The notes under the pieces were generated by a model. It did no database searches. It saw only the letters and a list, made by a program, of their open reading frames with translations, and had not been told where the DNA came from. The position numbers were made by a program, and so were the translations under genes. Shown here piece after piece: positions 1 through 6,668 of a DNA stretch of 11,272 nucleotides. Source of the DNA: Actinomycetota bacterium (lineage in GTDB: Bacteria; Actinomycetota; Thermoleophilia; Gaiellales; Gaiellaceae); assembly GCA_005883245.1 (NCBI GenBank), contig VAXT01000009.1:1-11272 (forward strand), written 5' to 3'. The stretch's first letter is position 1, and each line of letters begins with the position of its first letter.

Positions 1-372
1 ACGATCGGCGTCGCCACGCCGGGGCAGGTGCGGCGGCTGATCGAGGACAGCGGCGCATCCGGCTTCCATGGGCACAACACGCGGAACACCGGCTTCGCGA
101 ACGCCTACGCCGCGCTCGAGGGCGGCGCGGCCACGCTCGATTCGTCGATCGGCGGGCTCGGCGGCTGCCCGTTCGCGCCCAAAGCGACCGGCAACGTCGC
201 CACCGAGGATCTCGTCTACATGCTCGAAGGCGACGGCGTCGAGACCGGCGCCGACCTCGATGCCCTGGTCGCCACCTCCGAGTGGCTGGAGGCCGTCCTC
301 GGGCGGCCTCTCGAAGGACAGCTCTACCGAGCCGGAGACTTCCCGGCTAGCCGTACCGCTCGATCGACCTGA
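1..372 (+). CDS. Hydroxymethylglutaryl-CoA lyase family protein, C-terminal part (5' end outside window)
   Basis: The frame is open from base 1, so the gene starts upstream; 123 residues are visible. The family cleaves HMG-CoA to acetoacetate and acetyl-CoA (leucine or mevalonate catabolism) on a metal-dependent TIM barrel. The visible part begins TIGVATPGQV, a typical barrel strand. FHGHNTRNTGFAN follows, with the two metal-ligand histidines at 23 and 25. The G-loop GLGGCPFAPKATGN comes next, with the catalytic-loop Cys at 56 and the metal-ligand Asn at 65. The end LGRPLEGQLYRAGDFP is usual for the family. All visible active-site residues are intact. The last 26 bases overlap the 3' end of the convergent PD40/RTX gene. 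A related HMGL-like lyase with another acyl-CoA substrate cannot be excluded without the N-terminus. Confidence 0.88.
   Translation, partial: TIGVATPGQVRRLIEDSGASGFHGHNTRNTGFANAYAALEGGAATLDSSIGGLGGCPFAPKATGNVATEDLVYMLEGDGVETGADLDALVATSEWLEAVLGRPLEGQLYRAGDFPASRTARST
344..353. repeat. Perfect 10-bp palindrome over the PD40/RTX stop codon
   Basis: CGGCTAGCCG is its own reverse complement. Its central CTAG supplies the TAG stop of the minus-strand PD40/RTX gene at 349-347, inside the 3' end of the lyase gene. It is too short to be a convincing terminator on its own. It resembles the longer arrangement at 8568-8583. Confidence 0.35.
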
Positions 373-1555
373 CGCGGTCGTGGCGGTCGGCCACCCCGCG
401 ATCTCGACCGGGCCCGCCGTTCACGAGGTCGCGCCGCCCGTCGTAGGAGTCGATGAAGTCGCGGCCAGGGCCGCCGAAGAGCCGGTCCTGCCCCGGATGT
501 GCAGAGAAGGGGACGTCCCCGACGATGATGTCGTTGCCGCCACGTCCATGGACGACGTCGTTGCCGCCCTGCGCGAAGATCATGTCGCCCTTCGCCGTCC
601 CGACGAGCACGTCGTTGCGCTTGGTCCCCTGGAGAACGCATGGACGCAAGCCCGGAGGCGCCGGAGCTGCGGGCCGCCACGACGGGCCCCAGGCCGGAAC
701 CCCACTGGGCCCGAGGAGGATGTGCCTGTTCCGGCCATCACCGTCCGCGACGTACATGTGATCTCCGGGGCCCGTCTCCACCTTCGGGTCGGTGTTGTCG
801 ACAGCGACCCAGACCAGCTTCGTCCCATCCGGCGAGAACGAGGCTCCGCCCTCTCCGAGCCGGGGCGTCCGCGTCACGAAGGAGACGTCCGTGCCATCCG
901 ACTGCGCGAGTGCGAGATCGTCGCCGCGCGTGAAGACGATCTTCCGCCCGTCGGGCGACCAGTCGAAGCCGGTTGCGTTCCCGAGCAGGAGACGAGAGCC
1001 CGACCCGTCGGCACCGATGACGTGGATGCCGTCTGTGAGCGTGAACCCGAGCACGCGTCCGTCCGGGAACCACTGAGGGTCGCCAAGCTGCCTCGTCGGA
1101 TCGACTGCAGTGTTGGGGACGATGTCCGCGCCGGAGCCGTCGGGGCGTACCGTGACGAGCTGCTCGACGTTCGGATCGGACGCCACGTAGACGATGCGCG
1201 TTCCGTCCGGGGACCAGTCCGGAGCCCAGCTGAACTGGGTGCTTCCGTGAGTGAGATTCAGCAGGTGGCTGCCGTCGGCGTCCGCGACGAAGACATCGGC
1301 CGTGAGCAGCCCCGTTTGGCGGAAGAAGGCGACGCGGTTCCCGTCGGGCGACCACGCGATCCCTCCGTCGGCCGCCGGGTCCGTGACTCGCCGGCCGCCG
1401 AGGCAGATTCCCCCTCCGAGCGGCGTGAAGCCGTAGTCCGAGACTCCGGGGGCAACCGTGAACGAGAGCGTCGGCGTGCGAGCGATGGGCGACGCCGAGG
1501 CACCCACGCCACCCGCGAGCGCCGCGGCTGCGGTGATGATCACGGCCCACCTCAT
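347..1555 (-). CDS. Secreted TolB-like PD40 beta-propeller protein with C-terminal RTX-type calcium-binding repeats
   Basis: 402 residues. Residues 1-22 look like a Sec signal peptide: MR, then a hydrophobic Ala-rich run ending GASASP. The body carries PD40/TolB-like propeller blades marked by WSPDG or close variants at 68, 114, 162, 199 and 240, a degenerate sixth near 292, and interleaved DGS turns. From about 310 the chain changes to hemolysin-type nonapeptide repeats: GTKRNDVLVGT, FAQGGNDVVHGRGGNDIIVG, FGGPGRDFID and NGGPGRDRG. In known proteins these form a Ca2+-loaded beta roll outside the cell. No catalytic site is visible, so a binding or scaffolding role is inferred. It is the last gene of the minus-strand cluster, 35 bp after the acetyltransferase. 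The ATG has no good Shine-Dalgarno; a GTG four codons later is an alternative start. Confidence 0.85.
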   Translation of the reverse strand: MRWAVIITAAAALAGGVGASASPIARTPTLSFTVAPGVSDYGFTPLGGGICLGGRRVTDPAADGGIAWSPDGNRVAFFRQTGLLTADVFVADADGSHLLNLTHGSTQFSWAPDWSPDGTRIVYVASDPNVEQLVTVRPDGSGADIVPNTAVDPTRQLGDPQWFPDGRVLGFTLTDGIHVIGADGSGSRLLLGNATGFDWSPDGRKIVFTRGDDLALAQSDGTDVSFVTRTPRLGEGGASFSPDGTKLVWVAVDNTDPKVETGPGDHMYVADGDGRNRHILLGPSGVPAWGPSWRPAAPAPPGLRPCVLQGTKRNDVLVGTAKGDMIFAQGGNDVVHGRGGNDIIVGDVPFSAHPGQDRLFGGPGRDFIDSYDGRRDLVNGGPGRDRGVADRHDRVRSIERYG

Positions 1556-1590
1556 GGGCCTCAGGCTAGCCCTGGGCGATGAGGGTTCTG

Positions 1591-2136
1591 TTAGGCGGTC
1601 AGGGAATAGAGGTCGACGGTCATCCTCGTGAACGCCTCGCCGCGGACATCGCGCCGTTCGAGCGTCTCGCCGATCTTCTCGGCGACGCGGATCGAGGCAG
1701 TATTCTCGGGCGCGATCAGCGAGATCACGCGCTCGCGCCCCAGTTCGCCAAGGGCGTGGTCGCGGCAGGCCAGCGCTGCCTCGGTCGCGTAACCGTTGCC
1801 CCAGAGCGAGCGGACGACCGTCCAGCCGATCTCGAGCTCGAGGTCTCCGTCGAGCCGTTCGTGCATTGCGTTCGCCCAGCGCTCGGGATCCCAGAGGAGA
1901 TAGCCGACCCGACCGACGAGCCGCTCGTCCTCCTTACGCAGGACGCTGAACAGTCCGACGCCATGCCGCTCCCAGTGTCCGAGCATGCGCTCGATCGCGT
2001 TCGGCACCTGGTCTCGCGGCAGGGTCGTGCCGCTCAGGTACTGCACCACTTCTGGATCGCCCCAGAGCTCCGCATACCCGTCCAGGTCATCCATCTTCGG
2101 TTTGCGAAGGATGAGCCGCTCGGTCTCGAGCCGCAC
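1591..2136 (-). CDS. GNAT-family N-acetyltransferase (RimJ/RimL-like, Acetyltransf_3)
   Basis: 181 residues, the normal full length for this subfamily. It opens with the usual LETERLILRKPKMDDLDGY. The acetyl-CoA pyrophosphate-binding motif A is seen as RSLWGNGYATEA (109-120), preceded by the LEIGWTV strand. Motif B is ENTASIRVAEKIG (144-156), where the conserved Asn and Ser sit. The family moves an acetyl group from acetyl-CoA to a primary amine of a protein N-terminus, an antibiotic or a small metabolite; the substrate cannot be read from sequence. The GTG start is only 4 bp after the HxlR stop codon and lacks a clear ribosome site, so translation is probably coupled to the regulator gene. 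This suggests co-expression with the efflux-linked regulator. Confidence 0.9.
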   Translation of the reverse strand: MRLETERLILRKPKMDDLDGYAELWGDPEVVQYLSGTTLPRDQVPNAIERMLGHWERHGVGLFSVLRKEDERLVGRVGYLLWDPERWANAMHERLDGDLELEIGWTVVRSLWGNGYATEAALACRDHALGELGRERVISLIAPENTASIRVAEKIGETLERRDVRGEAFTRMTVDLYSLTA

Positions 2137-2140
2137 GTGC

Positions 2141-2815
2141 TTAGACGGCCACCTGCTGGCGTTGCGTGAAGTTGAAGACCGAGAAGAAGCGCTCTAGATC
2201 CGCCGGCTTGCCGGTCTCGATCGTGACCTGGCCGCCTGCGAGAGCGACGCGAGCGTCGATCTGGCTCGAGGCCAGGCCGAAGAACGTCTCCCGGTCCGTG
2301 GCGAAGTCGAGGTCCGCGTCGTCCGCAGCTCCGACCTCGACGTGGACCGTGCTGTCCTCGAGGTGCACGGTGTAGACGTCGTCGGCGACGCGGACGACGT
2401 ACGTGGCGGTCAGCCCCTCCGCCGCGTGGGGGTCGAGCAGCGCAGCGAATGCGTTGAGGCCCCAGTCGGGATAGAAGTCCTCACCCTCGGCCGGGGGCGG
2501 GAGCGAACGGGCGCCCCAGCGGGCGAGAGCATAGAGCGGCTCCTCGAGCTCGCGGCCGTACTCGGTCAGCTCGTAGACGGTCGAAGCGGCCGGGGGCGGG
2601 AGCCGCCGCTTCTCCACGATCCCGCCTGCCTCGAGCTCTCGAAGCCGCGAGGCGAGGATGTTCGTTCCCACGCCGGGCATTCCGTCGATCAGGTCGGTGT
2701 ACCGCTTGGGGCCCTTCAGGAGCTCCCGGACGATCACGAGCGACCACCGCTCACCGACGAGCTCGAGCGCATGACAGACGGGGCAGTACTGGTCATAGCG
2801 CCTGTTCTTGGTCAT
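2141..2815 (-). CDS. HxlR-family winged-helix transcriptional regulator fused to an SCP2-like domain
   Basis: 224 residues from the ATG at 2815. A GTG at 2836 in the same frame would add seven residues, but the ATG places the family opening RRYDQYCPVCHALELVGERW at the usual distance and lies 9 nt after a good TATGAT box. Residues 5-100 form the HxlR winged helix: recognition region GVGTNILASRLRELEAGGIVE, then wing and TEYGREL. The conserved family Cys is at 11 and a second Cys at 14 (CPVC); in HxlR relatives such as YodB and HypR an N-terminal Cys senses oxidants or electrophiles. Residues about 120-215 resemble the SCP2 sterol-carrier fold often found behind actinobacterial HxlR domains, and could bind a hydrophobic ligand. 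It faces the DHA2 antiporter gene across a shared control region, so repression of that pump and of itself is the natural inference. Confidence 0.9.
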   Translation of the reverse strand: MTKNRRYDQYCPVCHALELVGERWSLVIVRELLKGPKRYTDLIDGMPGVGTNILASRLRELEAGGIVEKRRLPPPAASTVYELTEYGRELEEPLYALARWGARSLPPPAEGEDFYPDWGLNAFAALLDPHAAEGLTATYVVRVADDVYTVHLEDSTVHVEVGAADDADLDFATDRETFFGLASSQIDARVALAGGQVTIETGKPADLERFFSVFNFTQRQQVAV

Positions 2816-2859
2816 CGCGAACGCATCATAGCGCACACACTTGCTGTAGAGAAGTGGAT

Positions 2860-2876
2860 ACTTGCAAAAAACAAGT
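2860..2876. promoter_or_regulatory. Candidate HxlR operator (inverted repeat ACTTG-n7-CAAGT)
   Basis: ACTTGCAAAAAACAAGT has perfect 5-bp arms around an A-rich 7-bp centre and overlaps the inferred -35 box of antiporter 1. Position, symmetry and A/T-rich centre fit an autoregulatory operator of a dimeric winged-helix repressor. Binding by this HxlR protein is inferred from adjacency. Confidence 0.6.
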
Positions 2877-2896
2877 GCATCGTGCTAGGTTGCAAG

Positions 2897-2910
2897 CTAG
2901 TGACTACTAG
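2897..2910. promoter_or_regulatory. Second inverted repeat near the inferred transcription start (CTAGT-n4-ACTAG)
   Basis: CTAGTGACTACTAG has perfect 5-bp arms and a 4-bp centre. It begins where transcription of antiporter 1 would start if the TAGGTT box is used. It could be a second operator or a 5'-leader hairpin. Its arms differ from the ACTTG/CAAGT site, so a different protein may bind it. Confidence 0.35.
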
Positions 2911-2928
2911 GCAAGAAAGGAACAGACC

Positions 2929-4371
2929 GTGATCTCATCTGCTCGACGCAAGTGGTTCGGGCTCGCGCTGCTCTTGCTCGTGCAGTTTATGGTCGTGCTC
3001 GACATCGCGATCGTGAACGTGGCGCTGCCTTCGATCAAGATCGACCTGGGCTTCTCCCAGGAGAATTTGCAATGGGTGATCAGCGCCTACGCGCTCTTCT
3101 TCGGCGGCTTCCTGCTGCTGGGTGGACGCGCAGCTGACCTGCTCGGACGCCGCCGGATGTTCCTGGTCGGAGTCGTCCTCTTCACCACTGCCTCGCTCGT
3201 GTCCGGTTTCGCCTGGGGCGAAGGGCCTCTGATCGGCGCGCGCGCCATGCAGGGGCTCGGCGCGGCGATCATCACTCCTGCGGCGCTCTCCATCCTGATG
3301 ACGACCTTCGCGGAAGGGAAGGAACGGAACGCGGCGCTCGGCGCATGGGGAGGCGTCGGCGCGTTCGGAGCCGTCGCCGGCGTCCTGCTCGGTGGCGTCC
3401 TCACCGACCTCCTGAGCTGGAACTGGATCTTCTTCGTCAACGTTCCGGTCGGCATCCTCGGGCTCGTGCTCGCCCCCTTCCTGATCAACGAGAGCCGCGA
3501 TGCGACCGCCGAGAGCTACGACCTGCCCGGGGCCGTCCTCGTCACGAGCGGACTGGTGACACTAGTCTACGCCATCACGCAGGCCAACCACTTCGGCTGG
3601 GGGTCGGCCACGACGATCGGTCTCTTCGTCGCGGCCGGCGCACTGATCGCGGCGTTCCTGGGCTGGGAGGCCCGAGCCAAGGATCCGTTGATGCCGTTCT
3701 CGATCTTCCGGCTGCGGACGCTCGTCGGAGCCAACATCGCCGGGTTCATCCTGGGAACGGCCTTGTTCGGAATGTTCCTGATGCTGACCCTCTACATGCA
3801 GCAGGTGCTCGGCTACTCGGCGATGAAGACGGGCGTCGCCTACCTCGCGGTCGCGGGCACGGCGATCATCTGGTCGACGGTCGCGGCTCAGCTCGTCACT
3901 CGCATCGGGGTCAAGCCGGTGCTCGTGGTCGGGATGTCCGCCCTCACGGCCGGGCTCCTCTACTTCACGCAGGTCTCGGTCGGCGGCTCGTACTGGACCG
4001 ACCTGTTCCCAGGGTTGCTCCTGGTGGCGGTCGGCCTCGGCTTCTCGTTCGTGCCGATCTCGATCGCGGCGCTCGCCGGTGTGCAACCGGCAGAGGCTGG
4101 TCTCGCTTCGGGGCTGCTCAACACCTCGCAGCAGATCGGCGGGGCGCTCGGGATCGCCGCGCTCTCGGCGATCGCGACGTCGACGACGACCAGCGACCTC
4201 TCGAGCGGGACGACTCCTGCGTTCGCGCTCACGAACGGGTTCCAGGACGCGTTCATCGCGGGCGCAATCATCGCGTTCGTCGGCGTGCTCGTCTCGATCT
4301 TCGTAGTTAGCCGCCGCGACCTCACCGTGGAGGTTCCGGAGGTGGAGCCCGCTTTCGAGCAGGCCGCCTAG
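2929..4371 (+). CDS. DHA2-family MFS drug/H+ antiporter 1 (EmrB/QacA type)
   Basis: 480 residues, the normal length for a 14-helix DHA2 exporter of the inner membrane, using proton motive force to expel hydrophobic or cationic compounds. Helix 1 carries the DHA2 motif LDIAIVNVALPS (D25). The loop between helices 2 and 3 carries motif A as GGRAADLLGRRRM (66-77). Helix 5 carries motif C-like GAVAGVLLGGVLTD, then WNWIFFVNVP. Later landmarks are LTLYMQQVLGYS and GLASGLLNTSQQIGGALG. The GTG start is supported by AAAGGAA six bases upstream. It is transcribed away from the HxlR gene, whose candidate operator covers its promoter, so induction by a ligand or oxidant acting on HxlR is likely. It is clearly similar along its whole length to the antiporter at 5203-6648. 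The substrate is unknown. Confidence 0.93.
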   Translation: MISSARRKWFGLALLLLVQFMVVLDIAIVNVALPSIKIDLGFSQENLQWVISAYALFFGGFLLLGGRAADLLGRRRMFLVGVVLFTTASLVSGFAWGEGPLIGARAMQGLGAAIITPAALSILMTTFAEGKERNAALGAWGGVGAFGAVAGVLLGGVLTDLLSWNWIFFVNVPVGILGLVLAPFLINESRDATAESYDLPGAVLVTSGLVTLVYAITQANHFGWGSATTIGLFVAAGALIAAFLGWEARAKDPLMPFSIFRLRTLVGANIAGFILGTALFGMFLMLTLYMQQVLGYSAMKTGVAYLAVAGTAIIWSTVAAQLVTRIGVKPVLVVGMSALTAGLLYFTQVSVGGSYWTDLFPGLLLVAVGLGFSFVPISIAALAGVQPAEAGLASGLLNTSQQIGGALGIAALSAIATSTTTSDLSSGTTPAFALTNGFQDAFIAGAIIAFVGVLVSIFVVSRRDLTVEVPEVEPAFEQAA

Positions 4372-4382
4372 CTCATTCGAGT

Positions 4383-4411
4383 GGGCCGTCGGGCTTCCGG
4401 CTCGGCGGCCC
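4383..4411. terminator. GC-rich bidirectional terminator hairpin between convergent genes
   Basis: The arms 4383-4395 and 4399-4411 pair over 13 positions (ten Watson-Crick, three G-U in the plus-strand RNA) around a 3-nt loop, with six strong G-C pairs at the base. It lies 11 bp after the antiporter 1 stop and 2 bp from the cyclase stop, the right place to end both transcripts. There is no U-tract on either side, which is common for actinobacterial terminators but weakens the call. Confidence 0.6.
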
Positions 4412-4413
4412 GC

Positions 4414-5175
4414 TCAGAACAGGATCGTCTTCACGAGCCAGACGATGATCACGAGCGTCAGGACGACGAGCAGGAGCTCGATCAGCCCGATGACCGTGAA
4501 CCGGAGCATGTTCACCTGGCCTTTGGCCTTGCCTTTGCCTTTCCCCTGGCTGAGCGACGCCTCGACCATGTCAAGCACGTGGCGCTCGATTCGCTCCCCG
4601 AGCTCGTCCGAGGCGCTCTTCGGCGCGTGCGTCTTCAGCGGTGGGAACTCCTGGTCGCCATCGATCGCGAGCTGGTAGATCCGCTCGTGCTGAACGTCCT
4701 TCAGATGCTGCTGTCCGAGGTCGACGACAGAGGCACCTTCGGGAAGGTCGTTCCCCAGCAGGGCGCGGGTCGTCTCCGAGAGCAGGACCTGGCCGCCGTG
4801 ACCCGCCGAGCAGATGCGTGCCGCGCGCACGACGTCGAGCCCGAGGTAGCCCTCGTCGCCGACCGAGGGCTCGCCGGTGTGCAGGCCCATCCGCACGCGA
4901 ACCTCCCTGTTCTGCGGCCACTCGTGCGCCGTGAGCGCGCGCTGCGCAGCGACCGCGCCGGCGACCGCGTCTCGCGCACGCGTGAACGAATAGAAGAACG
5001 CGTCGCCCTGGGTGTCGACCTCGGCACCGCCCTTGTCACCGAGGTTTTCCCTGAGTAGCCGCCGGTGATCGCGAACGACCTCTCCGTAGGAGTCGCCGAG
5101 CTCCTGGAGCAGCCGCGTCGAGCCCTCGATGTCGGTGAAGAGGAACGTGACGGTGCCTCCGGGAAGCGTTGCCAT
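4414..5175 (-). CDS. Class III adenylate/guanylate cyclase-domain protein with a C-terminal membrane anchor
   Basis: 253 residues from the ATG at 5175; a longer open frame upstream only shadows antiporter 2. Residues 7-170 are a class III cyclase domain: GTVTFLFTDIEGSTRLL with metal-ligand D15, and VDTQGDAFFYSF with second metal-ligand D58. GLHTGE follows, then GYLGLDVVRAARI, which keeps the transition-state Arg (R120), and GHGGQVLLSE. By eye alignment, the usual base-specifying Lys is D54, the usual Asp is G109 and the usual ribose-orienting Asn is V116. The nucleotide product, and even activity, are therefore uncertain. Residues 211-219 are a Gly/Lys linker, and 226-247 form one hydrophobic helix ending in KTILF, so the catalytic domain is probably held on the cytoplasmic membrane face. 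It is divergent from antiporter 2 with only 27 bp between the starts. Confidence 0.88.
   Translation of the reverse strand: MATLPGGTVTFLFTDIEGSTRLLQELGDSYGEVVRDHRRLLRENLGDKGGAEVDTQGDAFFYSFTRARDAVAGAVAAQRALTAHEWPQNREVRVRMGLHTGEPSVGDEGYLGLDVVRAARICSAGHGGQVLLSETTRALLGNDLPEGASVVDLGQQHLKDVQHERIYQLAIDGDQEFPPLKTHAPKSASDELGERIERHVLDMVEASLSQGKGKGKAKGQVNMLRFTVIGLIELLLVVLTLVIIVWLVKTILF
4519..4545 (-). repeat. Imperfect tandem hexamer repeat encoding a Gly-Lys linker
   Basis: On the coding (minus) strand the unit GGCAAA or close variants runs from 4545 to 4519 and encodes GKGKGKAKG, residues 211-219 of the cyclase, between the catalytic domain and the membrane helix. The positive charge just before the helix fits a cytoplasmic N-side anchor. 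Short repeats of this kind can change copy number by slippage. Confidence 0.6.
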
Positions 5176-5202
5176 GGTGCGTGAGTGTAGGGTCGAGGGG
5201 CG
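5176..5202. promoter_or_regulatory. 27-bp divergent gap between cyclase and antiporter 2
   Basis: On the minus strand, TACACT at 5189-5184 stands 8 nt before the cyclase ATG, with no Shine-Dalgarno. On the plus strand, TAGGGT at 5188-5193 and GAGGGG at 5195-5200 precede the antiporter ATG at 5203. The two candidate boxes share bases 5188-5189, so each gene's -35 region would lie inside the other gene. Box calls are by eye and weak. Confidence 0.4.
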
Positions 5203-6648
5203 ATGAACGCAGTCGCACCGGATCCCCGCCGCTGGAAGGCGCTCATCCTGATCTGCACCGCGATCTTCGTCGTGGTGCTGGACATCGCGATCGTCAACGT
5301 CGCGCTCCCGTCGATCGGCACCGACCTCCACTTTGCCGAGCGGAACCTGCAGTGGGTGATCACGGCCTACGGCCTGACGTACGGCGGCTTTCTGCTCCTC
5401 GGCGGCCGCGCCGCCGACCTGATCGGGCGCCGCATCATGTTCATGATCGGGCTCGCGCTCTTCGGCGCCGCCTCGCTCGTTTGCGGGCTCGCGACGTCGT
5501 CCGGGATGCTGATCGTCGCGCGAGGCGTCCAGGGGCTCGGCGCTGCGATCGTGACCCCGGCCGCGCTCTCGATCATCTCGGTCACCTTCACCGAGGGCAG
5601 CGAGCGGAACAAGGCGCTCGGCGCCTGGGGCGCGGTCGGCGGCAGCGGCGCCGCGGCGGGCGTGCTGATGGGCGGCATCCTGACGAAGTACCTGGGCTGG
5701 GAGTGGATTTTCTGGGTCAACGTCCCGGTCGCGGCGATCGTCCTGATCCTGACGCCGATCTACGTGCGCGAGAGCCGCCGCGAGGACGTCGTCCACGACT
5801 ACGACCTGCCGGGAGCGATCAGCGTCACCGCGGGCCTGATCGTGCTCGTCTACGCGATCTCCCAGGCGCCGGTCGTGGGCTGGGGAACGTTCCGCACGAT
5901 CGGCCTGCTCGTCTTTGCCGGCGCGCTGCTGGCGTTCTTCCTCATCTGGGAGTGGCGCGAGGAGGAGCCGCTGATGCCGCTCGGGATCTTCAGGATCCGC
6001 CTCGTCGCGGCCGCGAACGCAGTCGGTTTTCTTCTCGCCGGAGGGATGTACGGCACGTTCCTCCTGCTGACCCTGTACATGCAGCAGGTCCTGCGCCTGT
6101 CCGTGCTGCAGACGGGAGTGGCGTTCCTGGCCACGGCCGGCACGGCGGTGGTCATGGCCGGTCCGGCCCAGGCGCTCACGACCCGCCTGGGCGCCAAGCC
6201 CGTGCTCGTGACCGGCATGGCGCTCCTCGTCGCCGGGTGCCTCTGGTACACGCAGATCTCCCCGGACGGGAGTTACCCGAAGGATCTTCTTCCGGGCTTC
6301 CTCGCGGTCGGAGTCGGCATTCCGTTCGCGTTCATCCCGATCACGATCGCGGCGCTCGCCGGCGTCACCCACGAGAAGGCCGGTCTCGCGTCGGGCCTGA
6401 TCAACACGTCGCAGCAGGTCGGCGGCGCGATCGGGACGGCTGTGCTCTCGACGGTTGCGTTCACGCACGCGAAGACGCTGGCCACGCAAGGCGATCCCGC
6501 GGCGGTGGCGAGGACCGGCGGCTTCGTGTGGGGGTTCTGGGTGGCCGCCGGCATCTGGGCCGCGGGCCTGCTCGCCTCACTCATCTTCGTGCGGCGCGAA
6601 GAGGTCGCGCAGCCGGAGGCGGTCGAGCTCCCCGCCTCGCAGGCCTGA
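5203..6648 (+). CDS. DHA2-family MFS drug/H+ antiporter 2 (paralogue of antiporter 1)
   Basis: 481 residues, 14-helix DHA2 length. It shares landmarks with antiporter 1 at matching places: VVLDIAIVNVALPSIGTDL in helix 1, GGRAADLIGRRIM as motif A, GVLMGGILT followed by WEWIFWVNVP, LTLYMQQVL, and GLASGLINTSQQVGGAIG. More than half the positions look identical by eye and the alignment needs few gaps; identity was not computed. The N-terminus (MNAVAPDPRRWKA) and the C-terminal tail differ from antiporter 1, and no HxlR-like site precedes this copy, so the pumps probably answer to different signals. GAGGGG just before the ATG may serve as ribosome site. The DUF255 gene follows after 20 bp on the same strand and may be co-transcribed. 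The substrate is unknown. Confidence 0.92.
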   Translation: MNAVAPDPRRWKALILICTAIFVVVLDIAIVNVALPSIGTDLHFAERNLQWVITAYGLTYGGFLLLGGRAADLIGRRIMFMIGLALFGAASLVCGLATSSGMLIVARGVQGLGAAIVTPAALSIISVTFTEGSERNKALGAWGAVGGSGAAAGVLMGGILTKYLGWEWIFWVNVPVAAIVLILTPIYVRESRREDVVHDYDLPGAISVTAGLIVLVYAISQAPVVGWGTFRTIGLLVFAGALLAFFLIWEWREEEPLMPLGIFRIRLVAAANAVGFLLAGGMYGTFLLLTLYMQQVLRLSVLQTGVAFLATAGTAVVMAGPAQALTTRLGAKPVLVTGMALLVAGCLWYTQISPDGSYPKDLLPGFLAVGVGIPFAFIPITIAALAGVTHEKAGLASGLINTSQQVGGAIGTAVLSTVAFTHAKTLATQGDPAAVARTGGFVWGFWVAAGIWAAGLLASLIFVRREEVAQPEAVELPASQA

Positions 6649-6668
6649 GCGGATTCTGGTTCGGCGCC

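Larger units (their letters stand above)
2816..2928. promoter_or_regulatory. Divergent control region between the HxlR regulator and DHA2 antiporter 1
   Basis: 113 bp, clearly less GC-rich than the flanking genes. Toward the antiporter there is TTGCAA at 2862-2867, an 18-nt spacer, and TAGGTT at 2886-2891 preceded by TGC (extended -10), then AAAGGAA at 2916-2922, which is a good ribosome site 6 nt before the GTG at 2929. Toward the regulator there is TATGAT on the minus strand at 2830-2825, 9 nt before its ATG. ACTTGC occurs as a direct repeat at 2839 and 2860, exactly 21 bp or two helical turns apart. Promoter assignment is by eye. Confidence 0.6.

Noticed and set aside
68..1582. 504-residue plus-strand open frame
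   Set aside because: It is antisense to the PD40/RTX gene, has Arg/Pro-rich text without a domain, and runs across the end of the lyase gene. A GC-rich shadow frame.
4519..4545. Hexamer repeat as a CRISPR-like or minisatellite array
   Set aside because: Only about four imperfect 6-bp units with no spacers, fully explained as Gly-Lys linker codons.
5176..6489. Long N-terminal extension of the minus-strand cyclase frame (691 residues in total)
   Set aside because: The extra part is wholly antisense to antiporter 2 and is charged low-complexity text. The family start GTVTFLF lies just after the ATG at 5175.
5169..6668. Apparent 500-residue N-terminal extension of the DUF255 protein
   Set aside because: The added part is an out-of-frame shadow of antiporter 2; the DUF255 family opening starts at the GTG at 6669.
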